From positions 1 through 64,000 of the IMG/VR virus record IMGVR_UViG_3300036828_000198: a stretch of 64,000 nucleotides of DNA; one strand, written 5' to 3'. Source of the DNA: a virus. The translations under genes and the position numbers were made by a program. Each line of letters opens with the position of its first letter. Position 1 is the first letter of the stretch. Shown piece by piece: positions 48,587 to 57,025 of this stretch. The notes beneath the pieces were generated by a model. It had not been told where the DNA came from. It ran no database searches and was given only the letters and a program-made list of their open reading frames with translations.

Positions 48587-49603
48587 TCAACCGACGAAGC
48601 CGGAGGACAAGGTGTTGACGAACAGGAAGCCACAAATGCTCTTACCTGCGCCAGCTGGGTCAAGCCCGACCAGCTTGAGGTCGTAACGGGTACGAAGACG
48701 AACAATGTCGCTCGCACGACGCTCTTCCCTCCACCTGTCCACGACTCGATCCTGACCTCCACCGAATCCCCAAGCGAACTCGTACCCGAAGGCAGGAGTC
48801 TTGAGACCCGGACGAGGCGGGTTGAAGGCCAGCACGACCTCAATGTTCCAGAGGTACTGGAGAGTAAGAGTCTGACCTGGGTTGTTCGAGGCAAACCCGA
48901 ATCCAGGCACGACACAGTTAGACAGACCAAGCAGGCTCTCGACAAGGTCGGGAGTAAGGATCGCACGCTCCACGTACTGGATACGGTTGATCAGGTCCTG
49001 GCTGTCCTCGAGTGCAGACATCACCTTGTAGGAAATCACGGCCTGGTTCGGCTGCAAGAACGAGTTCTTGTGAATCAGCCTCATAGCAGTACGGATGTCC
49101 TTGATAGGTGTGGCAGCAGCCGAGCTGTCCCACTGAGGACCGAACCCAGTAGGAGCAGTGCTCAGGTCAACAGTAAGAGCGGCCAGGTATGCCGAAGCAA
49201 CAGCCGCCTTCTGATAGATCCTGTACTCCTTACCGAGGGCGACACGAGACGTGATCATCTCGGTACCATCGACATCTGGGTTCAGAGGACTGTCAGCGTT
49301 CTCACGCTCTTCGTCCGTAATCGCCAGCTGGAGTGCGTGCTCCTGTGCGTAGTACGTGTCGACCGACATCGCCATACCGGTGATCTCGTTCGCTTCGTCG
49401 CCAGGTGCACGACTGTCGTCAAGTGCTGGATACCAGCCCTCACGACCGTTGTAGATGTAGTACTTGTTCGACTGCTTCATCACGGGCACGACTGGGAAGA
49501 GGACTTCGCCAACCAGGCCCTCATTCGGCCAGGCTACCGACACGTTAGTCAGTACGACGTCAACGTGAACGTTACCTGATCCGGATGGGTTGTAAACTGC
49601 CAT
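48587..49603 (-). CDS. Major capsid protein
   Basis: 338 aa. Opening NVHVDVVLTNVSVAWPNEGLVGEVLFPVVPV, middle ITDEERENADSPLNPD, and end YDLKLVGLDPAGAGKSICG fit HK97-fold phage capsid proteins of the gpE-like group. The gene is GC-richer and has more regular codon use, as expected for an abundant protein. Flanked by capsid cement and protease/scaffold. Confidence 0.85.
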   Translation of the reverse strand: MAVYNPSGSGNVHVDVVLTNVSVAWPNEGLVGEVLFPVVPVMKQSNKYYIYNGREGWYPALDDSRAPGDEANEITGMAMSVDTYYAQEHALQLAITDEERENADSPLNPDVDGTEMITSRVALGKEYRIYQKAAVASAYLAALTVDLSTAPTGFGPQWDSSAAATPIKDIRTAMRLIHKNSFLQPNQAVISYKVMSALEDSQDLINRIQYVERAILTPDLVESLLGLSNCVVPGFGFASNNPGQTLTLQYLWNIEVVLAFNPPRPGLKTPAFGYEFAWGFGGGQDRVVDRWREERRASDIVRLRTRYDLKLVGLDPAGAGKSICGFLFVNTLSSGFVG

Positions 49604-49621
49604 TTCTGGTTGCCTCCTCTC

Positions 49622-50077
49622 TTAGCTTCTCGCGCCGGGCGTGAGCAGAACGGCGATGATGTCACCTGCAGCAGCCGCAGCAGTAGTACCACCGGCATCA
49701 CCAAGGTAGATCCCTACCTGAGGCCTGCCTGTAGTACCAACTGCAACTGCAGCCAGACGACCTGCAACGACACCCGATGGAATCAACGATGCTGCCGGGT
49801 TAAGAGTTCCGACACCATCCCAGATTGCGTAGGCGATACCAGCAATTGCAACCGACGCGTACGCCTTGCCGGTCTGAACCTTGACCAGGTCAATGTTCTC
49901 CTGGCAAAGCCCCAGAGGAGTCGGAGCATTAGCTGCATTAGCACCCGTAGTAGCCTGAACCATCTGGTTCGGGTCTAGAGCGGTTCCGGCAACAGCTACA
50001 ACGCACTGTCCGTAAACGTACGCTGCAGCACCTGTGGTCAGAAATGCCTTGGCAAGAAGGTGATCCTGTCCAGCCAC
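49622..50077 (-). CDS. Capsid cement / DUF2190-like decoration protein
   Basis: 151 aa, Ala/Gly/Val-rich beta protein (YVYGQCVVAVAGTALDPNQMV, SVAIAGIAYAIWDGVGT, GDIIAVLLTPGA), the typical sequence style of DUF2190 head proteins. Between capsid and protease genes, as usual. Confidence 0.75.
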   Translation of the reverse strand: MAGQDHLLAKAFLTTGAAAYVYGQCVVAVAGTALDPNQMVQATTGANAANAPTPLGLCQENIDLVKVQTGKAYASVAIAGIAYAIWDGVGTLNPAASLIPSGVVAGRLAAVAVGTTGRPQVGIYLGDAGGTTAAAAAGDIIAVLLTPGARS

Positions 50078-50082
50078 CTAGG

Positions 50083-50736
50083 TCACCTCCCATCCGATGG
50101 AATGTACGCGTCCTGCCTATACTGCTCAGCCAGCTGGGGATTCTCCCTAGCAGCTTGCACAGAGGCCTGAGCGTGAGTCATCTTACGGCCCTTGGCAGCA
50201 GCATCAGTCATGATGCTGTCGATCTCGGTCAGGAACAGCTGAGTTGGCGACTTTTCATCGCCACGACGTTGCCAACCACGCTCGGTCATGTCAATGACGC
50301 CGAGCTCCAGGGTCTTCTTGTAGGCTTCGAAAACTTCCTTACCAAGGCCTTCAGGGGCCTCCATAAGGATTTCACGAAGACGGTCCTTGACTACTGGCGG
50401 AACAGCGTACTTGGCACCATCGAGGCTATCGATCATGCGCTCGACCATGACCTTCTGCTGCTCTTCCTTCAGACTAGACAGCTGACGCTGCTGAGCCTCA
50501 ACCAGTTCGGTCAGAGCCTTCACACCTGGGTTACCACTAAGGTCACTCAGCTGCCGAAGCAGGTCAGGAATCGAGGAGTTCTGGATGTCCAGATCACTCT
50601 TGGTCGGAGGAGTAGGAGGCGTCGGAGGAGTAGGCGGATTAGCTGCAGCAGCCATCTCTGCCAACTTCTTCGTAACCTCTTCATCCGTAGCCGTCTCCGA
50701 AAGCCCGATGAGGGCACGGAGAACCTTCGGGTCCAT
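50083..50736 (-). CDS. Nested scaffold protein (internal start)
   Basis: Within the protease gene, ATG 50736-50734 has a strong GGGAGG about 9 bases upstream and starts MDPKVLRALIGLSETATDEE. The 217-aa product is helical with a long coiled coil (EAQQRQLSSLKEEQQKVM), as in scaffold proteins made from the 3' part of protease genes (lambda C/Nu3 arrangement). Confidence 0.65.
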   Translation of the reverse strand: MDPKVLRALIGLSETATDEEVTKKLAEMAAAANPPTPPTPPTPPTKSDLDIQNSSIPDLLRQLSDLSGNPGVKALTELVEAQQRQLSSLKEEQQKVMVERMIDSLDGAKYAVPPVVKDRLREILMEAPEGLGKEVFEAYKKTLELGVIDMTERGWQRRGDEKSPTQLFLTEIDSIMTDAAAKGRKMTHAQASVQAARENPQLAEQYRQDAYIPSDGR

Positions 50737-51258
50737 GCGCGTTCCTCCCTTCGGAGGCGTTGGAGACGGATCCGGACTTGGCTCCGGATGCTTGAACAAC
50801 TCACTGAGATTAATTGGAACAATGTCCTTAAGGAACGGTCGGTTAGTGATCGCTCCGCCGAACAGAACATCCTTGTGCTTCACCCCCGTCTTGGGGTGCT
50901 CCCACTCATCGTTGTACTCAGGACTAAAATACCTGTAGGCCTTCTCCTTGAGCTTCTGGTAGGCCGACTTAGTCCACTCGACTAGGATCCAAAGTCCATC
51001 TGGCCTAGCTTCAGCTTCCTTGATCCACCCAGCAGCTTCTCCACCGTTGGCCTTATGGTCGTAGTCGATATCCAGATCTTGCGTTCGAACGCCATTATTG
51101 ACGTTGTCAGCAAATCTAGTGACCTTGTCAGGTGTAATGTTGACCTTGCCATACACCGGGTGGGTATACTCGCCAAGTGGCATAGCTTGGATCCAAACGG
51201 AAGTTCCGTCGTCTCCTAGCTTAAGCGCTGCCAGATCGGCCCAGTACCCGAACTTCAC
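50083..51258 (-). CDS. Mu-I-like capsid maturation protease with scaffold domain
   Basis: 391 aa. Residues about 1-160 match Mu I/DUF-type phage proteases (VWIQAMPLGEYTHPVYGKV, DLDIDYDHKANGGEAAGWI, YFSPEYNDEW, VLFGGAITNRPFLKD). A Pro-rich linker follows, then the scaffold half with coiled coil. The protease matures the capsid; an internal start also gives the scaffold alone. Confidence 0.8.
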   Translation of the reverse strand: MKFGYWADLAALKLGDDGTSVWIQAMPLGEYTHPVYGKVNITPDKVTRFADNVNNGVRTQDLDIDYDHKANGGEAAGWIKEAEARPDGLWILVEWTKSAYQKLKEKAYRYFSPEYNDEWEHPKTGVKHKDVLFGGAITNRPFLKDIVPINLSELFKHPEPSPDPSPTPPKGGTRMDPKVLRALIGLSETATDEEVTKKLAEMAAAANPPTPPTPPTPPTKSDLDIQNSSIPDLLRQLSDLSGNPGVKALTELVEAQQRQLSSLKEEQQKVMVERMIDSLDGAKYAVPPVVKDRLREILMEAPEGLGKEVFEAYKKTLELGVIDMTERGWQRRGDEKSPTQLFLTEIDSIMTDAAAKGRKMTHAQASVQAARENPQLAEQYRQDAYIPSDGR

Positions 51259-51893
51259 GAGAAGTCACCTCCTGGGCCCTTAGTCGTGCCCTTACGGGCA
51301 ACCTTAGCCAGGTTAGGATTAGCCTTCTTCGCCTTGGACCCAGCCTTCTGAGAAGCTGCAGCTACCATAGCGGCACCTTGCTGAGCAGATACACCGGCGG
51401 ACTTAGCAGCAGAAGAAGCAGCTGCCTTAAATCCCATACCCTGAGCCATAGACTTGTTCTTGTCATCAGCGTCAGGTTCGGCGTAAGATGATCCGGAAGG
51501 CTTATCTAGGTCACTAGGGGTAGGTCGTGCCGAAGCTCCAGGCTGCCTGTCCATACGCGGCATCGTGGAATTTGCAAAGGTGTGAGCCGGAACATGATCA
51601 GCCAGAGAGGCTTTGCCGGTCTTGTTAGAGGTACCCGCTGCACTAGAAGCAGGAGCGACCTTAGAAGATCGTCTGTTAGAGGCAGTAGAAGATCCAGAAG
51701 AAATACCGTATGCCGACTTACTAGTCGATCCTGTGCCTCCTGCGGGAGCCGGCTTACCTGGTCTACCTCCGCCCTTATATCCAGAGCTTCCAGCATCGCT
51801 AGCAGGTGCTCCACCAGAAGCCCTCTTAGCCTTAATTCCGCCTCGAGCAGCTGCTCCGGTCTGTGACCCTGAGCCCTTTTTAGTTCTAGCCAT
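51255..51893 (-). CDS. Ser/Ala/Lys-rich disordered protein
   Basis: About 212 aa of low-complexity, strongly basic sequence (KKGSGSQTGAAARGGIKAKR, KAAASSAAKSAGVSAQQG). Likely binds DNA inside the capsid or is a flexible virion component. Overlaps the protease gene by 4 bases and the HNH endonuclease stop. Confidence 0.6.
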   Translation of the reverse strand: MARTKKGSGSQTGAAARGGIKAKRASGGAPASDAGSSGYKGGGRPGKPAPAGGTGSTSKSAYGISSGSSTASNRRSSKVAPASSAAGTSNKTGKASLADHVPAHTFANSTMPRMDRQPGASARPTPSDLDKPSGSSYAEPDADDKNKSMAQGMGFKAAASSAAKSAGVSAQQGAAMVAAASQKAGSKAKKANPNLAKVARKGTTKGPGGDFS

Positions 51894-52390
51894 CACATCA
51901 TCGCCTCGATTAGTTTCGCATGCTTAGACCGATTACACTGTGAGCAGCCTGTCTGAACATTATAGAGACAGTGAAGCCCACTCTTAGAAAGTGGTATAAC
52001 GTGGTCTAGATGCATTTCTTCAAACGGAACGAAGTCTCCGTTACAGACTAGCTTGATGCGACAGCAGCCTTCGTCACGTCCCCATACGGCTCGACGATCT
52101 ATGCCACTTACGCAGGAACTATGTTCACACGATACCTGCAGTGATTGCCTACGACGCGCATGATTAGCTTCATGCTTCATACGTCCTTGTTCACTACTAC
52201 CGTACTCTCTCTGATACTTCTTGATCTGATTCGCATTGTCTTCGTTATACTGTTTACGGTACGTAGCATATCGACTACGAGCATATGATGCTGTGCAATC
52301 TTTGCAAATATAATCTCCATGTGAGAAACGCAGCGCAGTAATGTTCTTACCAACAATAAGAACACCACTACACTTACGACATATTTTCAT
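51893..52390 (-). CDS. HNH homing endonuclease
   Basis: ATG 52390 overlaps the preceding stop. Zinc-type Cys pairs (CRKCSG, CKDC) at the N-terminus, a basic middle (KKYQREYGSSEQGRMKHEA), and the HNH core LDHVIPLSKSGLHCLYNVQ ... CSQCNRSKHAK. A third style of HNH enzyme in this window, here in the virion module. No duplication of neighbours seen. Confidence 0.85.
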   Translation of the reverse strand: MKICRKCSGVLIVGKNITALRFSHGDYICKDCTASYARSRYATYRKQYNEDNANQIKKYQREYGSSEQGRMKHEANHARRRQSLQVSCEHSSCVSGIDRRAVWGRDEGCCRIKLVCNGDFVPFEEMHLDHVIPLSKSGLHCLYNVQTGCSQCNRSKHAKLIEAMM

Positions 52391-52647
52391 CACATTGGTC
52401 CAGTACCCTGGGGAATAATCTTGGCCCCAATATCATTAGGGTTGTTCTGCGCAGGATCAGAAGGCGTAATACGCTTACGAGAACTAGACATTCCGAAGGG
52501 CTTGATAGGCTCTCCGTCATTCTTAAGTCTGCCTCGAGCCTTCTTCCTTGCTTTCTTGGTCATCCTGACCTTAGGATGGCTAACCTGGTCAGAGTATGCA
52601 ACCGAGATCCCAGTCAACACACTGTCTTCTGCACCAGATTTGGCCAT
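52390..52647 (-). CDS. Small basic protein, 85 aa
   Basis: Basic middle (MTKKARKKARGRLKND), Pro/Asn-rich end. First gene after the leftward promoter at 52676-52705, with AAGGAGT upstream. Could be a DNA-binding or virion protein; unknown. Confidence 0.55.
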   Translation of the reverse strand: MAKSGAEDSVLTGISVAYSDQVSHPKVRMTKKARKKARGRLKNDGEPIKPFGMSSSRKRITPSDPAQNNPNDIGAKIIPQGTGPM

Positions 52648-52675
52648 TCACACTCCTTAGTCTCTCGCTATCTTG

Positions 52676-52705
52676 ATTTTACCGTAAGTCCACTATGAAC
52701 CACAA
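52676..52705 (-). promoter_or_regulatory. Leftward promoter, copy 1
   Basis: Minus strand: TTGTGG (52705-52700), 18-base spacer, TAAAAT (52681-52676). It sits in GGTAAAATCAAGATAG (52683-52668), which is identical at 63803-63788. Located 29 bases upstream of the first codon of gene 52647. Confidence 0.65.
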
Positions 52706-52730
52706 CGGATTGTATAACATTGGGAAACAC

Positions 52731-52761
52731 CGGAACCCTAGACATACAGTTTCCACAGGAA
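52731..52761 (-). repeat. Dispersed two-box element directly after a stop codon
   Basis: Right after the TAG of gene 52762: TTCCTGTGGA (52761-52752), 13-base spacer starting AACTGT, GGGTTCCG (52738-52731). Followed by the promoter of the next unit. Confidence 0.55.
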
Positions 52762-53190
52762 CTATAGTAGTCGTCTTTCCTGTCTTGCCTTATGAAGTGC
52801 ATGATGTTTGTGTATAAGTTCCCTGGTTAGTTCTTTACCCATTAGATCAGGGTGATGATGTCTACAGAGCTTGAATGTTCCACCCGCAGCTTCATACTTG
52901 CCTAGACGCCAGCAGCCCCAAGGAAGCCAGCCTTCGGGATCGTGACAATTGTATCTCTTGTACTGTAGTACAAGCCATCCGAATACACCTGTCAATGCAA
53001 GAGGTGACCAAGGGAACACGCTTCCGAACCCAGACCAGTAACAGTAAGGAAGACCCGTTGGTCCACATATGGTCCCTGTCTTGTAAGCATACCAGTGCTG
53101 CATCCAGGGCCAGGATATAGCAAACACTAGGCAGAGCAGTATTACTCCAGATGCAACTATCCGCCAGAACGATATCCATCTTGTACTCAT
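52762..53190 (-). CDS. Membrane protein with Cys/His tail, 142 aa
   Basis: TM helices at about residues 10-30 and 57-73, with a Trp/Cys-rich loop between. The C-terminal part has NCHDPEGWLPWGCWRLGKY and CRHHHP, a likely metal site, then a basic helix. Unusual in the virion module; perhaps host-envelope related. Confidence 0.55.
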   Translation of the reverse strand: MSTRWISFWRIVASGVILLCLVFAISWPWMQHWYAYKTGTICGPTGLPYCYWSGFGSVFPWSPLALTGVFGWLVLQYKRYNCHDPEGWLPWGCWRLGKYEAAGGTFKLCRHHHPDLMGKELTRELIHKHHALHKARQERRLL

Positions 53191-53528
53191 AGTCCTACTT
53201 TAACCTCGAATATGTTGAGTGCCGGAGCTATAATGGCGCCAGTGCCTATCCACTCATAGGTCCACTCATCTAGAGCGACACCAGCTGGTAGCAAGCCCGT
53301 AGTGTCTACGTCTGCATGATACAGACCTACGGCATCTTTGGATATGCGAACATCAGGGAAGGTAATAGTTACTGTAGCAGCTGCAGATCCAGGCTTGTAC
53401 TTGAGTACTACAGTCGTAGGGTCTGCAAGGTTTCCGTTAACATCCCTGAAACCTCCAGTTGGAGTTGCTAGAGTTCCGCTATACGTTGCCATTCGTACAA
53501 GAGACCCTGTGTAGTATGTATTAACCAT
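53187..53528 (-). CDS. Ig-like virion accessory protein, 113 aa
   Basis: Beta-rich; VNTYYTGSLVRMATYSGTLA, then DPTTVVLKYKPGSAAATV and GLYHADVDTTGLLPAG, the pattern of small Ig-like proteins that accompany actinophage head-tail or fibre genes. Start and stop overlap or abut neighbours. Confidence 0.65.
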   Translation of the reverse strand: MVNTYYTGSLVRMATYSGTLATPTGGFRDVNGNLADPTTVVLKYKPGSAAATVTITFPDVRISKDAVGLYHADVDTTGLLPAGVALDEWTYEWIGTGAIIAPALNIFEVKVGL

Positions 53529-53536
53529 ATTAACTC

Positions 53537-55042
53537 CTAGAGGAAGTAATCGAATGCACCTGTAGTATTAGCAAGTCTATCATACGCCCCTACAGTACCA
53601 ACTGGACTATCTGTTGCAGACACAGTATTCGGAGCCAATCGGTCAAATGCTGATACAGAACTAGCCGAACTATCAACTGCCTTAGTAGTATTAACCAGAC
53701 TATCAACAGCAACTACAGTTCCACCAACGTGAGTTGGAGGTGGAGGAGGCGGAGGAAGAGCCGTTCGAACAAGACTTATGTAACCTAGACCAGGACCAGG
53801 ACCTCCAAACGATATACCTTGCACTCCAGACAAAATAGGATCAGGAGATGCAACATAGTTATACGGAGGCGGATTACTAACAAGTATACGAACACTATCA
53901 GGTGGGAACTTAGTAGGAGCTACTACGACTATTGGCTGTACTGGGTTAGGCGGTCTAAGTGGAGTACGAGATATACTAGAGAAACCAGCAATAGTAGGAG
54001 TAGGCTGAACAGATACTATAGGATCGGCAGTAGTAAGAACAGGAGGATCTTGTAGAGTATTCCTAATCAACTCTGGAACTGGATTAACGGTATAAGGTGA
54101 AGCAGATGTCGGCTGAACTTCTACAACAGGAACAGTCGTAGCACCCGAGGGCGGTATGATTGGCGGTTGAGGAGCTTGCGAAACAGCAGAGGTACCAGGT
54201 ATCGTTGGTGTAGGTTGCGAAACTACAAGTGGCTGTGGAGTCGTTAGTACAGGTGGGTCCTGTAGAGTATTCCTAAACGATGATACAGAACCAGATATTG
54301 TGGGAGTAGGAGACGTTGTAACAATTATGCGAGAAGATCTTGGAGTAATGAAATCGGAGGTATCTTCCGTACCTCTGATAACGGTTGACGAACCTGGAAT
54401 AACAGGTGACGAGGCATCTACAACAATAGGTGGACTTGTTGTAAGGACAGGAGAATCTTGTAGAGTACTTCTTATCGTTACTGGATTAGGAGTAACAGTA
54501 TAGGGACTAGCAGAGGTAGGCTGTTCTGTGACTATTGGTACAGTAGTAGGCCCGAAAGTAACAATAACAGGTGCCTGAGGAGCCTGTGATACGATTACTA
54601 TACCAGATATCGTAGGAGTAGGCTGTGAAGAAATTATAACACGAGTTCGAGAATTAAAGTCAGTAGGATCTTCTAGGCCTCTAATAGTCGAAATATTACC
54701 AGGTACAACAGGACTAGGCTGGACAACAACAATAGGCTGAGTTGGATTAACATCAGGTGCGTCTTGTAGTGAGTTCCTAAATGTAGCCGGAGGAGTACCT
54801 GAAACAGTTGGTGTTGGCTGTGAAGCAACTATAGTTCTAGAACTAGGATTATTGAAGTCAGTAGGATCTTGGTGCCCATGGGCAATAATCGGACTAGGAG
54901 CAATGATCATAGCTGCCGCAGCAGCAACAGCTCCCATACAGTTTACTATAGTTTGTGTTCTAAGTCCTGTATCTGGAGCGTCCTGCAGATCATTACGAGA
55001 GAGGATAGGGGTATTCGGGTAACTGCGACCCATAATAGCCAT
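53537..55042 (-). CDS. Repetitive Pro/Thr/Val-rich fibre-like protein, 501 aa
   Basis: Imperfect repeats of about 35-40 residues, built from RNTLQDPPVLTT, then PIVVVQPTPTI(S/P)G, then a short strand, fill residues about 60-390. The last 75 residues switch to a shorter repeat, VDSLVNTTKAVDSS / FDRLAPNTVSATDS. One hydrophobic stretch near residue 35 (CMGAVAAAAAMIIA) is odd for a fibre. No globular enzyme domain. Probably a stalk or surface-displayed virion protein. Confidence 0.6.
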   Translation of the reverse strand: MAIMGRSYPNTPILSRNDLQDAPDTGLRTQTIVNCMGAVAAAAAMIIAPSPIIAHGHQDPTDFNNPSSRTIVASQPTPTVSGTPPATFRNSLQDAPDVNPTQPIVVVQPSPVVPGNISTIRGLEDPTDFNSRTRVIISSQPTPTISGIVIVSQAPQAPVIVTFGPTTVPIVTEQPTSASPYTVTPNPVTIRSTLQDSPVLTTSPPIVVDASSPVIPGSSTVIRGTEDTSDFITPRSSRIIVTTSPTPTISGSVSSFRNTLQDPPVLTTPQPLVVSQPTPTIPGTSAVSQAPQPPIIPPSGATTVPVVEVQPTSASPYTVNPVPELIRNTLQDPPVLTTADPIVSVQPTPTIAGFSSISRTPLRPPNPVQPIVVVAPTKFPPDSVRILVSNPPPYNYVASPDPILSGVQGISFGGPGPGLGYISLVRTALPPPPPPPTHVGGTVVAVDSLVNTTKAVDSSASSVSAFDRLAPNTVSATDSPVGTVGAYDRLANTTGAFDYFL

Positions 55043-55053
55043 GACCTACCCCC

Positions 55054-55905
55054 TTACCAGTTAGCAGCGTCTGTAGTAGTTTGACTAGGAGCGACAATTA
55101 CCTGGTTTGGTTGAGCTGTAACAGGAGCTGCGACGGCGACAGGAGCTATAGCAGCTACCGGTCCTACAAACGGCTGAACCGGGCCGAACGTCCCTGACAG
55201 CGCAGGCTGCCAGGGCAAGCTCCAAGAAGCAGAGCCGCCGCTAACTACGGACCCAGCAGGCAGAATCTCAATAGCGACTATGTTCTGGCCATCGGCGGCT
55301 GTGTTGCTAAACCCTATGGTTTGCGTGGACAAGCTGGACGTGAGGCCGGTCAGCCGGAATGCTGCGTACCTCTCGGTATCGCCGCTGTCACTAACACTCT
55401 GCCAGGCAGTGGTGACCCCGTTGACGGTTAGCGCTCCGGCAGCGATCACGTCCACCAGGCCGCCGCACAACAGCGAGTTCACCTGCGTGGGGGTGATCGC
55501 GATGCCAAAAGCAGTTGTGTTCAGCGCCGTGGCCGAAGCGCCCAGGCAGGTCGCCTTAGGCTGCGCCCCGGTGAGCACCTTGACGCACAACGAGTTGCCG
55601 AGGAAGTTGGTCCCCGTCGCCGGGGTGTAGGTAACAGTCCGCGCTGCGGGACTGGCCCCGGCGTCAGCCGCCCACACTTCCGACGCGCCGCCGTTACCAG
55701 CGCTGGCGCGCTTCAGCAGCGTCCAGGCGGAGCTGATCGAATCGGTGACGGTCCCGGTAGCGGTACCCGACCCAGTGTTGTTGCCGACGTTACCGATGGC
55801 CAGGATCAGAGAGTTTGCAGGTGGGGTAAAGCTCGTAGTCGTTAGGGCTGCATTCGCAGTATTGGTAAGCGCCGCTGGGGCACTGGCATCTTCAGCTATT
55901 GACAC
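55054..55905 (-). CDS. Beta-sandwich virion protein, GC-rich gene, 283 aa
   Basis: Residues 1-215 repeat the fold of the N-terminal domain of the tail protein at 34902 (SLILAIGNVGNNTGSGTATG ... VKVLTGAQP ... IVAIEILPAG). The tail is Pro/Val/Ala-rich. The DNA of 55,200-55,900 is markedly GC-richer than its neighbours, so it probably arrived separately. Likely a virion surface protein binding a host sugar. Confidence 0.6.
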   Translation of the reverse strand: MSIAEDASAPAALTNTANAALTTTSFTPPANSLILAIGNVGNNTGSGTATGTVTDSISSAWTLLKRASAGNGGASEVWAADAGASPAARTVTYTPATGTNFLGNSLCVKVLTGAQPKATCLGASATALNTTAFGIAITPTQVNSLLCGGLVDVIAAGALTVNGVTTAWQSVSDSGDTERYAAFRLTGLTSSLSTQTIGFSNTAADGQNIVAIEILPAGSVVSGGSASWSLPWQPALSGTFGPVQPFVGPVAAIAPVAVAAPVTAQPNQVIVAPSQTTTDAANW

Positions 55906-55933
55906 CGGCCCACCTCCTCTTTAGGGCAGGAGG

Positions 55934-56524
55934 TCAGCCCAATAGCTCAACGGTAAGCTCTTCGCAGGTGATGCTGGTCAGGGCGGTGGTCACGTTGGGC
56001 GTAGTAACCACGTAGATGTTCTGGTTCGTGTTCGTGACCAGCCCGGTCGCAGTCTGAGCCACAGTCGCTAGTGCATTAGTAATGGGCAGCGTGCTCGGCA
56101 GTCCCATTGCACTGATCGCAGTAGCTTGCTGCTGCCAGCCTCTGCCCCGGACACTTGCGTTAGTACCGGTAGACGTAGATACAGCCAGGATAATTCCCCT
56201 GTACTCCATCTCCCAAGGCCAGTTAGCGGACCCGGTGTTAGGAACCAGAACCGGAGCAGTCACGCCAAGAATTGCCGGGGTAGTAGCGAACGCCGTACCC
56301 ACCTGGTTCATGTAGAACCCCCAGGTAGGCGTCGCTGTCGCCGCCGACGTAACAATGTTGCCCTGAGCCAGGATTCGCACCCGCGTTCCAGCCTTCAAGC
56401 TGTCAGCCGGAATAACTTGCGTGTACGGCGAAATGTCAGTTGCCGCTGCTGCGATGGCCGGGCTAGCTGTCGCAGTCGCCCCGAGGACGTCGAGGACGGG
56501 AGCAGACCAAGCAACAGAAGGCAT
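55934..56524 (-). CDS. Beta-rich virion protein, 196 aa
   Basis: Ala/Thr/Val-rich strands (SPYTQVIPADSLKAGTRVRI ... WEMEYRGIILAVSTS) resembling surface proteins of actinophages. No signal. Between two other accessory genes. Confidence 0.6.
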   Translation of the reverse strand: MPSVAWSAPVLDVLGATATASPAIAAAATDISPYTQVIPADSLKAGTRVRILAQGNIVTSAATATPTWGFYMNQVGTAFATTPAILGVTAPVLVPNTGSANWPWEMEYRGIILAVSTSTGTNASVRGRGWQQQATAISAMGLPSTLPITNALATVAQTATGLVTNTNQNIYVVTTPNVTTALTSITCEELTVELLG

Positions 56525-56536
56525 GTGTCACTCCTA

Positions 56537-56734
56537 TCAAAATATTCTGGGTCCTGCTTCGACTATCTTATATGCTTCAGGAAAATGCATCATAGAAGGC
56601 GACGCTTCACAGTGGAAGCGATCCCGATGTTGAATCGCTGCCGGAGCAGTTGAATCGGGTTCGCTGTCCACTATGAAGGTCCTCGCTGTTCCCGATGCCT
56701 TCCGGATCTTCCGGTGGCAGTAGTAGCACTGCAT
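56537..56734 (-). CDS. Small zinc-finger-like protein, 65 aa
   Basis: Starts MQCYYCHRKIRKASG with CxxC and later HCE, a small metal-binding knuckle. Fits tightly between neighbours, in the right strand. Unknown role. Confidence 0.5.
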   Translation of the reverse strand: MQCYYCHRKIRKASGTARTFIVDSEPDSTAPAAIQHRDRFHCEASPSMMHFPEAYKIVEAGPRIF

Positions 56735-56751
56735 GTCCGCCTCACTTAGTG

Positions 56752-57024
56752 CTAGGGAAGAGCTGTTGCAGTTTCAGCAGGAGAGTCAGCAGGAGCAGAA
56801 GAAGCAGTCTGAATAACTGCCTTAACCTGTGCTCCTACTCCTACCTTAGCCGCTTCAGTAGGCTGACCGTCGGGTCCGAACCCAGAGTCAGCGTTCTCTT
56901 CGTGCTCATGAACGATCTTTACACCAGTGATCTCGTGTTCAGTTCCGTCTACATCTACTACGACAGGGACACCTGCACGGACGTCCGCGAGCATCTCCTG
57001 TACGTCTGCGTGAGTGTTTCCCAT
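56752..57024 (-). CDS. Hypothetical acidic protein, 90 aa
   Basis: ATG 57024 (MGNTHADVQEMLADVRAG) is chosen; the longer frame upstream overlaps gene 57026. An alpha/beta N-terminal half and an acidic to Ala-rich tail. Unknown virion-module protein. Confidence 0.55.
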   Translation of the reverse strand: MGNTHADVQEMLADVRAGVPVVVDVDGTEHEITGVKIVHEHEENADSGFGPDGQPTEAAKVGVGAQVKAVIQTASSAPADSPAETATALP

Positions 57025-57025
57025 A

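Noticed and set aside
48572-49579. A 335-codon rightward open frame opposite the major capsid gene
   Set aside because: It is the mirror of the highly biased capsid codons; the leftward frame has the capsid sequence, ribosome-binding site and synteny.
50044-50985. A long rightward frame opposite the protease/scaffold gene
   Set aside because: Low-quality composition (Arg/Ser/Leu-rich) and no ribosome-binding site; shadow of the real leftward gene.
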